Shown piece after piece: positions 17,520 through 26,015 of a stretch of DNA of 64,000 bases. The DNA comes from Tepidanaerobacter acetatoxydans_A (GTDB lineage Bacteria > Bacillota > Thermosediminibacteria > Thermosediminibacterales > Tepidanaerobacteraceae), in the NCBI GenBank assembly GCA_022840405.1, contig JALHJR010000008.1, positions 1 through 64,000 on the forward strand, in the 5' to 3' direction. The position numbers and the translations under genes were made by a program. Under the pieces are notes generated by a model that did not search any database, was not told the DNA's origin, and saw nothing but the letters and a program-made list of their open reading frames with translations. Every line of letters starts with the position of its first letter. Positions within the stretch are counted from its first letter, which is position 1.

Positions 17520-18305
17520 GTGGCAAGATTTTTAACTATCGGTGAGAGGATTCACGTGATTTCCCCTACCATCAGAAAAGCACTGCAGGAAAGAAATCCT
17601 GAGCCCATTATTGCAAGAGCTCGAGAACAGGTTGAAGCTGGTGCAAACTATCTCGATGTAAATATAGGTCCTGCCGACAGGGACGGAGAAGAGCTGATGC
17701 CTTGGGCAATCAAGATTCTGCAGGAAGAGTTTCCCGATACGCCTTTGTGTCTGGATACCGCTAACATGAAAGCCATTGAAGCCGGGATTAAAGTCTATGA
17801 CCGCAAGGCAGGTAAGCCTATTATCAATTCTGCCGATGCCGGGCCCAGGCTTGACATGGTGAATCTTGCAGCAGAATACGATGCGATGGTTATCGGATTG
17901 TGTGCAAAAGAAGGCATTCCAAGGGATAATGATGAGCGTATGATGTACTGCACCCAGATTTTAGAAAGGGCTATGGAAGCCGGCCTTGACCCGGAAAACA
18001 TTCTCTTTGACCCTCTATTTGTAGTTCTAAAAGGCATGCAGGATAAACAACAGGAAGTACTGGAGGCCGTAAGACAGATTTCAGAGATGGGCCTTTTGAC
18101 CACCGGCGGCCTTAGCAATGTTTCCAACGGATGTCCTAAAGAGCTCAGAGGCTTGATTGAAGCCACTTTTTGTGCCATGGCTATTCAGTGCGGCCTAACC
18201 TCAGCTATAATCAATCCCTTAGACAAGCTCGTTATCAATGTTATTAAAACTGCGGATTTGATAAAAGGAAGAACCTTGTATGCAGATTCCTATTTAGATC
18301 TATAA
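17520..18305 (+). CDS. acsE: Methyl-THF:corrinoid protein methyltransferase
   Basis: MeTr transfers the methyl group of 5-methyl-THF to cob(I)amide of the CFeSP. 261 residues, the family's normal length, pterin-binding TIM barrel with LDVNIGPADRDGEE, LCLDTANMKAIEAG and ADAGP stretches lining the folate site. GTG start, well supported by AAAGGAGGAAAAGCAA. It is separated from acsC by 135 bp holding the stem-loop described above; no promoter of quality was found in the gap. Confidence 0.95.
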   Translation: MARFLTIGERIHVISPTIRKALQERNPEPIIARAREQVEAGANYLDVNIGPADRDGEELMPWAIKILQEEFPDTPLCLDTANMKAIEAGIKVYDRKAGKPIINSADAGPRLDMVNLAAEYDAMVIGLCAKEGIPRDNDERMMYCTQILERAMEAGLDPENILFDPLFVVLKGMQDKQQEVLEAVRQISEMGLLTTGGLSNVSNGCPKELRGLIEATFCAMAIQCGLTSAIINPLDKLVINVIKTADLIKGRTLYADSYLDL

Positions 18306-18347
18306 TTTGCCTGAAGGCGAAAAAACATCCTTGGAGGGATATGTATT

Positions 18348-20471
18348 ATGACATTATTTGATATTATCTTTACAGGCTCCGAGCAAGCACTGGAGGCTTG
18401 CAAATCTGTTGTCGAGCAAACCATCAAAGAGTATGGAGAAAACGAGAAAGTAAGTTTTCCTAATACCGCCTATAGTCTTCCTACTATATATGCTGCTACG
18501 GGACAAAAAATCGGTACTTTAGCAGATTTGAAAGGCGCTATAGGGGTTATCGAAAGCCTGATAGTAAAAGAGCAGAATCTTGAAAAGGCCTTAAATGCAG
18601 GGCTTGCAACAGCGGTTGCGGCAGAAGTCATCGAGGCGTGTAAGTATGTAGGAGGAAAAAACCCCTATGAAGAACCCTGTGTCGGCTTTATCCCTGATAC
18701 CGTGATTCGCTCCATGGGTGTGCCACTTGTAACCGGCGATATCCCGGGCGTAGCAGTTGTTATCGGAGAAGCTCCTACGGCAGAAGATGCTGCGAAGATT
18801 ATAAAAGATTATCAATCAAAGGGTATTTTAGTGACATTAGTAGGAAAAATCATCGACCAGGCCATCGAATCAAAAGTAAAGATGGGACTTGAATTCAGAG
18901 TTGTGCCTTTAGGTTATGACGTAACCTCGGTTACCCATATAGTTTCTTTTGCCATAAGAGCGGCGCTGATTTTTGGAAATATAAAACCCGGAGGCCTTCC
19001 GGAGCTGTTAAAATATACAAAGGAAAGAGTGCCGGCTTTTGTGAATGCCTTAGGGCCTTTGAGCGAATTGGTAGTATCTGCCGGTGCCGGCGCAATTGCC
19101 TTAGGATTTCCGGTAATTACCGACCAGGATGTCCAAGAAGTTCCGATGAACCTTATAGTTCAAAAGGACTATGACAAGCTTGTCCAAACATCATTAGAGG
19201 CTCGCGGCATAAAAATCAAGATAACCGAAATTCCAATTCCCGTCGGTTTTGCTCCGGCCTTTGAAGGCGAAAGAGTCCGCAAGGATGATATGTTTGCAGA
19301 GTTTGGCGGCGGCCGCACGACTGCATGGGAATTGGTTAGGAAACGCGACCTTTCTGAAGTGAAAGACCACAAGATTGAATTAATAGGGCCTGATATCGAT
19401 ACACTGGGGCCTGACGGCGGTAAGCTGCCGCTGGCAATTATTGTAGACGTTGCAGGGAAAAACATGCAAGAAGATTTTGAACCTGTTATGGAACGCCGGA
19501 TTCACTATTTTACAAATTACACTGAAGGAGTCATGCATATCGGCCAAAGAGACATTGCATGGATAAGAATTAGTAAGTCTGCCTATGAAGCCGGCTTTAG
19601 GCTCAAACATATAGGTGAAGTACTATATGCTAAGATGCTCGATGAGTTTGGCAGCATTGCCGACAAGGTACAGGTTACCATCATTACCGATAAAGAAAAA
19701 GTAGAGGAACTGCTTGAAGAAGTTGCACGGCCCAGGTATGAAGCCAGAGATGCGAGGCTTGCAGGTCTTACTGATGAGAGTGTTGATACCTTCTATTCTT
19801 GTCTGTTATGTCAATCCTTTGCACCGGCACATGTATGCATAGTTACACCTGAGCGGCTTGGCCTGTGTGGTGCTGTCAGCTGGCTCGATGCAAAAGCCAC
19901 ATATGAACTGGATTCTACCGGACCCTGCCAGCCTATAGTTAAGGGCGAATGCGAGGATGAAGTCAAAGGCAGCTGGGAATCCATAAATAAGAGAGTGGCA
20001 GAGCAGTCGCATGGTGCTACAACAAAAGTCAATATATACACAATAATGGAAGACCCAATGACATCCTGCGGATGTTTTGAATGTATCTGCGGTATTATGC
20101 CGGAAGCCAATGGTGTAATCATAGTAAATCGCGAATACCATGGCATGACCCCGCTGGGAATGACCTTTGGCGAGCTGGCATCTACAACCGGCGGCGGTGT
20201 TCAAACACCGGGCTTTATGGGGCATGGCAGGCAGTTTATAACAAGCAAAAAATTCCTATATGCAGATGGCGGATTAGCACGAGTAGTCTGGATGCCCAAG
20301 GAATTAAAGGAAGCTCTCAAGGAAAAATTAATTGAGCGTGGAAAAGAAATCGGTATCGAAAACTTCTACGATATGATTGCGGATGAAGAAGTAGGAGTAG
20401 AGCCCGATGCAGTAGTGGAGTTTTTGACAAAGATTGGCCATCCTGCCCTCAGCATGGATCCAATGTTTTAA
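18348..20471 (+). CDS. acsB: Acetyl-CoA synthase (CO-methylating)
   Basis: Makes (or cleaves) acetyl-CoA from CO, CFeSP-bound methyl and CoA. 707 residues including the N-terminal CODH-docking domain that archaeal versions lack. A-cluster ligands are present: the SCLLCQSFAP...C...GLCGA region (C485, C488 and two further cysteines) for the [4Fe-4S]-Ni(p) part and C574-G-C576 for Ni(d). GGAGGG precedes the ATG. A bacterial-type bifunctional CODH/ACS is therefore expected with AcsA. Confidence 0.97.
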   Translation: MTLFDIIFTGSEQALEACKSVVEQTIKEYGENEKVSFPNTAYSLPTIYAATGQKIGTLADLKGAIGVIESLIVKEQNLEKALNAGLATAVAAEVIEACKYVGGKNPYEEPCVGFIPDTVIRSMGVPLVTGDIPGVAVVIGEAPTAEDAAKIIKDYQSKGILVTLVGKIIDQAIESKVKMGLEFRVVPLGYDVTSVTHIVSFAIRAALIFGNIKPGGLPELLKYTKERVPAFVNALGPLSELVVSAGAGAIALGFPVITDQDVQEVPMNLIVQKDYDKLVQTSLEARGIKIKITEIPIPVGFAPAFEGERVRKDDMFAEFGGGRTTAWELVRKRDLSEVKDHKIELIGPDIDTLGPDGGKLPLAIIVDVAGKNMQEDFEPVMERRIHYFTNYTEGVMHIGQRDIAWIRISKSAYEAGFRLKHIGEVLYAKMLDEFGSIADKVQVTIITDKEKVEELLEEVARPRYEARDARLAGLTDESVDTFYSCLLCQSFAPAHVCIVTPERLGLCGAVSWLDAKATYELDSTGPCQPIVKGECEDEVKGSWESINKRVAEQSHGATTKVNIYTIMEDPMTSCGCFECICGIMPEANGVIIVNREYHGMTPLGMTFGELASTTGGGVQTPGFMGHGRQFITSKKFLYADGGLARVVWMPKELKEALKEKLIERGKEIGIENFYDMIADEEVGVEPDAVVEFLTKIGHPALSMDPMF

Positions 20472-20513
20472 TTAAGTCTATTAAACACTTAAGCGCTAGA
20501 AAGGAGCTTTAAC

Positions 20514-20891
20514 ATGGAATTCCCTTCTGATTTAAAATATCATAAAGAACATACATGGGTTAAAATAGAAGACGATATTGCTACAATAGGTATAACCGAT
20601 CATGCTCAAAATGCGCTTGGAGAAATTCTATTTGTAGATTTGCCCGAAGTAGGCGAAACTATAACTCAAGGCGAAACTTTCGGCACTGTCGAATCGGCGA
20701 AAGTAGCATCAGACCTTTATGCTCCAATTAGTGGAGAGATAATTGAAGTAAATGAGGAACTGGATGATGATCCGGAGCTTGTGAACAATTCTCCCTATGA
20801 AAACGGATGGATGATAAAGGTCAAAATAAAGAATCCTGATGAACAGGACAACTTACTTAGCAGCAGTGATTACGAAAAATCTCTCGAATGA
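20514..20891 (+). CDS. gcvH: Glycine cleavage system H protein
   Basis: 125-residue lipoyl carrier; the lipoylated lysine is K63 in ETFGTVESAKVASDLYAP. AAAGGAGC precedes the ATG. No glycine decarboxylase genes are in the window, so it may serve a glycine cleavage/reductive glycine system encoded elsewhere, or act with LpdA in another way. A 30-bp palindrome separates it from acsV. Confidence 0.93.
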   Translation: MEFPSDLKYHKEHTWVKIEDDIATIGITDHAQNALGEILFVDLPEVGETITQGETFGTVESAKVASDLYAPISGEIIEVNEELDDDPELVNNSPYENGWMIKVKIKNPDEQDNLLSSSDYEKSLE

Positions 20892-20899
20892 TTTTGTCC

Positions 20900-20929
20900 A
20901 TACAAGCCACTTATATAAGTGGCTTGTAT
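20900..20929 (+). other. 30-bp perfect palindrome between gcvH and acsV
   Basis: Left arm ATACAAGCCACTTAT is followed at once by its exact reverse complement. As RNA it would form a strong hairpin with a tight UAUA-type loop. No U-run follows (ACTTACAAG), so a terminator of the usual kind is unlikely. It lies 8 bp after the gcvH stop. Confidence 0.6.
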
Positions 20930-20951
20930 ACTTACAAGATAAGGTGGTGAT

Positions 20952-22895
20952 ATGATCATGGAAAAATGCACCGTAATTTTTCAGCCAACAGGTAAAACAG
21001 TTGAAGTTGCCAGAGGAACTAACTTGATGGAAGCAGCGCGAAAAGCCGGCGTATTTTTAGATGCACCCTGTGCAGGTAAGGGACACTGCGGTAAATGCCG
21101 GATTAAAATAAAATCAGGCAGACACAAACATGAATATACCCCGCTCCTTGCTGCCGAAGAGATAGAGCAGGGTATTAGGCTTGCGTGCCTAACATGGATA
21201 CAGGATAATATGACCATTGAAATCATGGAAGTAGATATAATTAATGACATAATGGTCGAAGACATAACATCTGCCTCAAAGGGGAAATTAGCAAAAAGGA
21301 CTTTGGATATACTTAGTACTTCAGAAATAGAAGTTGGAACTGGTTTTACAACTGTTACTCTAGAACTTCCAAAACCTACGATAGATGATAATATTCCAGA
21401 CTTTGAAAGAGTTAAAAGAGAACTAAAGCAGGTTTTGGGTTGTGAAAAAATAAGCTGCTTTATAGAAGTGCTGAAAAAATTGCCGGCAATTTTAAGAAAA
21501 AATGATAATGAAATTACACTCATGCTTTCAAAGAATGATAGCGGCTATGATATCATCAATGTTGCCGATAAAAAAGAAGCTAAGCCCTTTGGACTTTGCG
21601 TAGATGTTGGCACTACTACAGTAGCCGCCTGCCTGGTGGATATTCAAACCGGAGAAATAAAAGCATCTGCCAACAGCGGAAATCTTCAGATGCAGTATGG
21701 TGCTGATGTAATAAGCCGCATCATTTATTCTACAAAAGATGATGGCCTCAAAAAGCTGCAGCAGGCGATAGTTGAAGGTACCTTAAATCAACTTATTAAC
21801 AAAATGATATGCAAACTGGGTATAAGTAAGGATGATATAGTATTTTCAGTCTTTGCAGGCAATACCACCATGAATCACTTATTATTAGGCGTACCTGCTG
21901 AAAACATACGCATTGAACCTTATATACCTGCATTTAGAAATGCTCCGGTATTTAGAGCCGGCGATATTTTGCTTGGCATTAACAAAAATGCTCCGGTATT
22001 TACCCTTCCAAATGTAGCAAGCTATGTAGGTGGCGACATAGTCGCAGGCGTTTTAGCATCAGGGATTTGGAAAGGCGACGAAACGGTGTTATTTATGGAC
22101 TTAGGCACAAATGGCGAAATAGTCCTTGGAAACAGGGAATGGATGCTGACATGTGCCTGTTCTGCAGGACCGGCCTTTGAAGGCGGTGAAATCAGTTCCG
22201 GCATGAGAGCATCTTCCGGTGCCATTGATGAGGTAAAAATCAATAAATATGACTTATATGACTTAAAACCCAGAATTAGTGTTATAGGAGAGGTTAAGCC
22301 AAAGGGTATTTGTGGCTCGGGGATAATAGATGCTATTGCTGAAATGTTTTTGACAGGTATAATAGATATGAAAGGAAAAATAAACAAAGCAATCAAATCT
22401 GACAGAATAAGATATAATCACAATATCGGGTGTTATGAATATGTAATTGTTTTTGGCGGGGAAACGGAAGATGGCAGAGATATAACCTTAAACGAAATTG
22501 ATATTGATAATTTCCTTCGAGCTAAGGGTGCCGTCTATTCTGGTGCAAGAACACTTTTAAACAATGTAGGAATGAGTGCGGCACAGATTGACAGGGTAAT
22601 TATTGCCGGCGGCATAGGCCAGAATCTTGATATAAAAAATTCGATTACAATTGGCTTGCTGCCCGATATACCCCACAACAAGTTTGAATTTATTGGCAAC
22701 AGCTCCCTTGCCGGAGCATATGCCTGCATCATCAGCGATGAAGCAAGGCAAAAAGCAGCGGAAATTGCCGATAGTATGACATACATCGAGCTCAGTGCAG
22801 ATTCTGCATACATGGAAGAATTTATCAGTGCATGTTTTCTCCCCCATACCGATACCACTTTGTTCCCCAGCTTAAAGAAGGCTATGAATTTATAA
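20952..22895 (+). CDS. acsV: Reductive activator of the corrinoid protein (RACo)
   Basis: ASKHA-type ATPase that re-reduces inactive Co(II) CFeSP. In 647 residues there is an N-terminal plant-type [2Fe-2S] domain (C40, C46, C49, C79), a linker domain, and a C-terminal actin-like ATPase with GLCVDVGTTTVAACLVD near residue 215, MDLGTNGEIVLG near 380 and IIAGGIGQNL near 552. AAGGTGGTGAT supports the ATG. Its place at the end of the acs genes matches acetogen clusters. Confidence 0.93.
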   Translation: MIMEKCTVIFQPTGKTVEVARGTNLMEAARKAGVFLDAPCAGKGHCGKCRIKIKSGRHKHEYTPLLAAEEIEQGIRLACLTWIQDNMTIEIMEVDIINDIMVEDITSASKGKLAKRTLDILSTSEIEVGTGFTTVTLELPKPTIDDNIPDFERVKRELKQVLGCEKISCFIEVLKKLPAILRKNDNEITLMLSKNDSGYDIINVADKKEAKPFGLCVDVGTTTVAACLVDIQTGEIKASANSGNLQMQYGADVISRIIYSTKDDGLKKLQQAIVEGTLNQLINKMICKLGISKDDIVFSVFAGNTTMNHLLLGVPAENIRIEPYIPAFRNAPVFRAGDILLGINKNAPVFTLPNVASYVGGDIVAGVLASGIWKGDETVLFMDLGTNGEIVLGNREWMLTCACSAGPAFEGGEISSGMRASSGAIDEVKINKYDLYDLKPRISVIGEVKPKGICGSGIIDAIAEMFLTGIIDMKGKINKAIKSDRIRYNHNIGCYEYVIVFGGETEDGRDITLNEIDIDNFLRAKGAVYSGARTLLNNVGMSAAQIDRVIIAGGIGQNLDIKNSITIGLLPDIPHNKFEFIGNSSLAGAYACIISDEARQKAAEIADSMTYIELSADSAYMEEFISACFLPHTDTTLFPSLKKAMNL

Positions 22896-22916
22896 ATCTC
22901 AAAGGAGGCATTGGCC

Positions 22917-23156
22917 ATGACAGAGAATAACTGTAACTGCAATTCTTATAAAGGTAAGGACAAGGAAATCGAAACTTTAAGAATTCTCTTAGCTCATTGG
23001 ATTGAACACAATAATTCCCATGAAGAGGGTTTTAGGGAATGGGCGGAAAAAGCTGAAAATCTTGGAAAAATCGAGGTTTCCAAACTAATATCAAAAGCTG
23101 CCGATTCCCTTAAAGCCGCTAGCGATTATCTGTTGGAAGCCAAGAAACATATGTAA
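22917..23156 (+). CDS. Small helical protein of the WLP operon tail
   Basis: 79-residue, charged, mostly helical protein starting with a short cysteine-containing segment (NCNCNSYKG), then an ETLRILLAHWIEHNNSHEEGF helix. I do not recognise a characterised family, though similar short proteins with an LLxHWxxHNxxH-like stretch are seen near CODH/ACS genes. The His/Glu-rich core and the neighbour CooT suggest a metal-related role; this is inference. Start at 22917 (ATG) has AAAGGAGG at good spacing; a TTG 6 nt earlier is too close. Confidence 0.6.
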   Translation: MTENNCNCNSYKGKDKEIETLRILLAHWIEHNNSHEEGFREWAEKAENLGKIEVSKLISKAADSLKAASDYLLEAKKHM

Positions 23157-23175
23157 TGGATGGAGGTGTTTTTAA

Positions 23176-23373
23176 ATGTGTGAGTCAAAAGTTTACCTTT
23201 TGGAAAATGGCAAGGAAAAAAAGATTATGGACAATGTTATTCATATAGAACCTCAAAATGGCAAATTGTTTATGTATGACCTTTTAGGTGAGCAGAAGAT
23301 TATAGATGCCGCGATTAAGGAAGTGCGGCTTCTCGAGCATAAGATAATACTTGAAAGCGAGAAGGCCAAATGA
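23176..23373 (+). CDS. cooT: CooT-family nickel-binding protein
   Basis: 65 residues. Begins with MCESKVYLL, the N-terminal cysteine position that binds nickel in CooT, and has the family's beta-rich layout with DLLGEQK in the middle. In other bacteria CooT helps nickel delivery to CODH. GGAGGTG precedes the ATG. It overlaps the next gene by 4 nt (ATGA). Confidence 0.8.
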   Translation: MCESKVYLLENGKEKKIMDNVIHIEPQNGKLFMYDLLGEQKIIDAAIKEVRLLEHKIILESEKAK

Positions 23374-23780
23374 ATATAGCTGTAGTCGATGGCATGGGAG
23401 GAGGTATCGGCAGCCAGATTATTTCTCTTTTAAGGCAGGACTTGCCCAGCGATGTCACGGTTTATGCTCTGGGTACCAACTCTGCCGCTACATCCAGCAT
23501 GATGAAGGAAAAGGCTAATAAAGGTGCAACCGGCGAAAATGCCATTACATTTGCCGTAAACAAGGCGGATGTAATCGTAGGATCACTAGGAATTGTCATC
23601 CCTAATTCCATGTTGGGAGAAATAACCCCGGGCATTGCAAAAGCCATAGCGTCTTGCAATGCAAAAAAAATTCTCATACCTATCATAGACAATGAAGACA
23701 TTACGCTTTTAGGTATAGAAAAAAAGCCGTTATTTCTTGCCATAAAAGATGCTATAGAAAAAATTAAAGAGTTAAAGTAG
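23370..23780 (+). CDS. DUF3842 family protein
   Basis: 136-residue Rossmann-like protein beginning NIAVVDGMGGGIGSQI, a glycine-rich nucleotide-binding-like loop, with GTNSAATSSMMKEKA and DVIVGSLGIVIPNSM stretches typical of the DUF3842 family of Firmicutes. No function is known. Translationally coupled to cooT (ATGA overlap), so probably made together with it. Last gene of the operon; its stop codon lies within the repeat at 23777. Confidence 0.75.
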   Translation: MNIAVVDGMGGGIGSQIISLLRQDLPSDVTVYALGTNSAATSSMMKEKANKGATGENAITFAVNKADVIVGSLGIVIPNSMLGEITPGIAKAIASCNAKKILIPIIDNEDITLLGIEKKPLFLAIKDAIEKIKELK

Positions 23781-23826
23781 GGGCGCGGCCCGTGGTCGCA
23801 AACGGGCGGTCAATGACCGCCCCTAC
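23777..23826. repeat. REP-like 50-bp inverted-repeat element
   Basis: Ends are perfect 9-bp inverted repeats, GTAGGGGCG and CGCCCCTAC; inside, GGGCGGTC-AAT-GACCGCCC forms a second hairpin. GC content is far above the surroundings. Short GTAGGGGCG...CGCCCCTAC elements of this kind occur as dispersed repeats in several anaerobe genomes. It also may help end transcription of the operon. One copy seen in this window. Confidence 0.6.
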
Positions 23827-23973
23827 AAATTCCCATACATAAATGTTTCCGATGATAACACCCTCTTTACGGGCTTTTTTTGTTTATAAAGACATAAATT
23901 GAATTAAACATAAATACAATACAACAAGAGAAGTAAACTAGTTTTAAATAGCTAAAATGGTCAAAAAAACTGT

Positions 23974-24002
23974 TTGACTTTTAATAGAACATAATGTACA
24001 AT
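23974..24002 (+). promoter_or_regulatory. Promoter for plsY
   Basis: TTGACT (23974-23979), 17-nt spacer, TACAAT (23997-24002), 48 bp before the plsY start. Good agreement with the housekeeping consensus. Confidence 0.6.
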
Positions 24003-24050
24003 ATTAAGTGAATTAGAAATTGTTAAAAATCTTTTGAAAGGTGGGCAGCC

Positions 24051-24644
24051 TTGTTAAAAACTATCATATTTTTGATTGTAAGTTATTTAGTAGGTTCTAT
24101 TTCTTTTGCATATCTTATTTGTAGTAAATTATATTCGACTGATATCCGCCGATACGGTAGCGGCAATCCAGGTTCTACCAATGTGCTCAGAGTGCTTGGC
24201 GTAAAACCTGCCATGATAGTTTTTACTGCCGACTTATTAAAGGGACTTGTAATGGTTTTACTAGGAAAATTTTTCGGCGGAGAAAATTTGGCACTACTAT
24301 CTGCTATTGCAGTTGTTGTTGGGCATGACTGGTCTATTTTTCTTGGCTTTAAAGGGGGAAAAGGCATAGCAACAAGTTTTGGGACGATTATAGGCCTTTT
24401 TCCAAAAGTTGGATTAATACTTTGCATAATAGGTGTGTTGGTTGTTGCCATATCGCGTTATGTTTCACTGGGATCCATAACTGCTGCGGTCTTATTACCA
24501 ATACTGTTGCTCATATTTAAATATCCGGCAAAATATGTAATGACAGGACTAACTCTCGGCATAATTGCCATATATAGACATCGAGATAATGTTAAGAGAC
24601 TATTAGCAGGTAAAGAGAATAAACTAGGGCAAAAAGTGAAATGA
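24051..24644 (+). CDS. plsY: Glycerol-3-phosphate acyltransferase PlsY
   Basis: Integral membrane enzyme that moves an acyl group from acyl phosphate to glycerol-3-phosphate, first step of phospholipid synthesis. 197 residues, several membrane segments, family motifs GSGNPGSTNVLR near residue 36 and GGKGIATSFG near 103 present. TTG start with AAAGGTGGG upstream. Its position before glpP may reflect a shared substrate, but it has its own promoter. Confidence 0.92.
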   Translation: MLKTIIFLIVSYLVGSISFAYLICSKLYSTDIRRYGSGNPGSTNVLRVLGVKPAMIVFTADLLKGLVMVLLGKFFGGENLALLSAIAVVVGHDWSIFLGFKGGKGIATSFGTIIGLFPKVGLILCIIGVLVVAISRYVSLGSITAAVLLPILLLIFKYPAKYVMTGLTLGIIAIYRHRDNVKRLLAGKENKLGQKVK

Positions 24645-24652
24645 ATAGCCAA

Positions 24653-24669
24653 TTGGTAAAAAGTATCAA
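24653..24669 (+). promoter_or_regulatory. Dyad site 1: candidate enhancer (UAS) for sigma-54 activator
   Basis: TTGGTA-N5-TATCAA, an imperfect palindrome. With site 2 (24694-24710) it also forms a perfect 17-bp inverted repeat. Centres are 41 bp apart, about four helical turns, and lie near -117 and -76 of the sigma-54 promoter. The same dyad recurs upstream of dhaK. Confidence 0.6.
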
Positions 24670-24693
24670 GAAACTTATAAACAACAATAAAAG

Positions 24694-24710
24694 TTGATAC
24701 TTTTTACCAA
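24694..24710 (+). promoter_or_regulatory. Dyad site 2: candidate enhancer (UAS)
   Basis: TTGATA-N5-TACCAA, identical in its defined positions to the site at 34677-34693 upstream of dhaK. The arrangement fits paired binding of an enhancer-binding protein, most simply the one encoded at 31234-32916. A hairpin terminator of plsY made from sites 1 and 2 is the alternative, but no U-run follows. Confidence 0.6.
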
Positions 24711-24751
24711 GACAGAAACCTCGAACTGTTAGAAAATCAATAAGACATCCT

Positions 24752-24767
24752 TGGCACAGTTTTTGCA
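24752..24767 (+). promoter_or_regulatory. Sigma-54 promoter of the glpP/glycerol operon
   Basis: TGGCAC-N5-TTGCA, with GG (24753-24754) and GC (24765-24766) separated by exactly 10 nt, matches the -24/-12 consensus almost perfectly. Expected start site near 24778, 64 nt ahead of glpP. Confidence 0.8.
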
Positions 24768-24841
24768 TAATATATTCTATAAAGATGCGATAATTGAATA
24801 AATTTTCCGGGGTATTACCGAGGCGAAACAGAGGTGATGGT

Positions 24842-25417
24842 TTGAACGAAACAGAAATAATAGAAGATTTAAAGAGTTTCCCGGTGATACCGGCTATAAG
24901 AGATGTTGATAAGCTCGATATAGCAATATCAAAAAAGTCTAGATGTATCTTTTTATTAACAGGAAATATACTCAATATTAAGAATATAGTAGAACATGTA
25001 AAAAGAGCAGGTAAAAGAATTTTTTTACATATTGACTTGCTTGAAGGTATAAGCAAGGATAGTATGGGCATAAAATATATTGCCCAGGAGATTAAACCAG
25101 ATGGAGTTATCACAACTAGAGCAAATCTAGTAAATTGTGCTAAAAGTGAAGGCTTGTTCACCATTCAAAGAATATTTGTTCTTGACAGTTTAGCTGTAGA
25201 TACCGCAGAAAAATCTGTAAAAAATGTGAATCCTAATGCGATAGAAATTTTGCCGGCAGTTATACCCAAAGTAATTGGAAGAGTATGCCAAAGAGTAAGG
25301 CATCCGGTTATAGCCGGTGGGTTAATCGAGGATATAGACGAAGTAGAGGCAGCTATAAAAGAAGGGGCTTGGGCTATATCAGTTACAAAAGAGGATATAT
25401 GGGACTATACCTTTTGA
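24842..25417 (+). CDS. glpP: Glycerol-3-phosphate-responsive antiterminator GlpP
   Basis: 191-residue GlpP-family protein; in Bacillus, GlpP with glycerol-3-phosphate binds leader mRNA of glp genes and lets transcription pass a terminator. Conserved stretches: PVIPAIRDVDKLDIAI at the start, CIFLLTGNI, FLHIDLLEGISKD and IEILPAVIPKVI. TTG start at 24842 is chosen for GAGGTGATGG just upstream; an ATT/ATA-rich extension ahead has no such site. It lies upstream of the first leader switch, so it would be made before antitermination is needed. Confidence 0.9.
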   Translation: MNETEIIEDLKSFPVIPAIRDVDKLDIAISKKSRCIFLLTGNILNIKNIVEHVKRAGKRIFLHIDLLEGISKDSMGIKYIAQEIKPDGVITTRANLVNCAKSEGLFTIQRIFVLDSLAVDTAEKSVKNVNPNAIEILPAVIPKVIGRVCQRVRHPVIAGGLIEDIDEVEAAIKEGAWAISVTKEDIWDYTF

Positions 25418-25503
25418 GGACTTGGAGATAAGGAGAAAGTCCTTCCTGGGTGAATAGTATGACGATATCTTTGTGTCAAATTATTTGCCTTGGAAGGACT
25501 TTT
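25416..25503 (+). promoter_or_regulatory. Leader A: GlpP-type RNA switch with terminator
   Basis: Segment 1 GAGGACTT (25416-25423) pairs with segment 2 AAGTCCTT (25437-25444), enclosing GGAGATAAGGAGA. Alternatively AAAGTCCTTCC (25436-25446) pairs with GGAAGGACTTT (25492-25502), an 11-bp stem followed by TTAATTT, a weak terminator. The two pairings exclude each other. The same loop core recurs in leader B (28034-28086). GlpP binding is inferred from context. Confidence 0.65.
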
Positions 25504-25611
25504 AATTTACCTAAATTTAATCAAAAAAGGGGGTGGCTCATGTAATAAAAATTAGCAATGTTTCAATCTGTTGTAATCACTAAGAGGTTAAAAAAAATGG
25601 AGGTGACATTA

Positions 25612-25986
25612 GTGAAAAACCTTGGATCAATCATTGGTTTTGCAATTGCCGGTATTTTCGTAATGTCAGTATGGGGAGCTTTTGCAGACACGTATGGTAT
25701 TGGAGGAGGCTGGTTTGCTGGTTTTATAATTATCTCGGTTATGTGGTTTTTAAATCACTTTTTGGGTCTTATCGCCAACGAAGGTGCATTTGTTGATATG
25801 GCCCTTGGCATAGCAATAACCGGTACAATGAGAGACGTATTTCTTAAAGGTTCTGCAGCTGGAGTGGCTTCTTTACCGACATTAGCTTTTGTGGTTATCG
25901 GTGGTATTATAGGGGGTACTGTTGCGGTTGCAGTCGAGAAGACTTGGGCAGAAAGAGATGCCTCGAAAAAAGACATCTCTATGTAA
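25612..25986 (+). CDS. Lin0368-type small membrane protein, putative glycerol transport
   Basis: 124 residues, about four hydrophobic segments, no signal peptide. It resembles the small proteins encoded next to glpK in Listeria (Lin0367/Lin0368 type), annotated as putative glycerol transporter subunits. Shared motif with the next gene: GGWFAGFIIISVMWFLNH in the middle. GTG start at 25612 has GGAGGTGA 5 nt upstream. No GlpF-type aquaglyceroporin is encoded here, so this pair is the best candidate for glycerol uptake. That role is not proven. Confidence 0.7.
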   Translation: MKNLGSIIGFAIAGIFVMSVWGAFADTYGIGGGWFAGFIIISVMWFLNHFLGLIANEGAFVDMALGIAITGTMRDVFLKGSAAGVASLPTLAFVVIGGIIGGTVAVAVEKTWAERDASKKDISM

Positions 25987-26015
25987 TTTGATTAAAAAAT
26001 AGGGGAGGTCATAAA

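Noticed and set aside
12847..20891. Complete glycine cleavage system
   Set aside because: Only lpdA and gcvH are present; no gcvT, gcvPA or gcvPB in the window.
20981..21523. 180-codon antisense frame opposite acsV
   Set aside because: Opposite a well-supported [2Fe-2S]/ASKHA gene, no ribosome-binding site, no family features.
24653..24710. plsY intrinsic terminator from the perfect 17-bp inverted repeat
   Set aside because: No U-run follows, each arm is itself a dyad, and the same dyad occurs at dhaK; a pair of activator sites is the better reading, though both roles are possible.
24592..25164. 190-codon hydrophobic minus-strand frame opposite plsY/glpP
   Set aside because: Antisense to two recognised genes and their sigma-54 promoter; hydrophobicity follows from AT-rich reverse complement.
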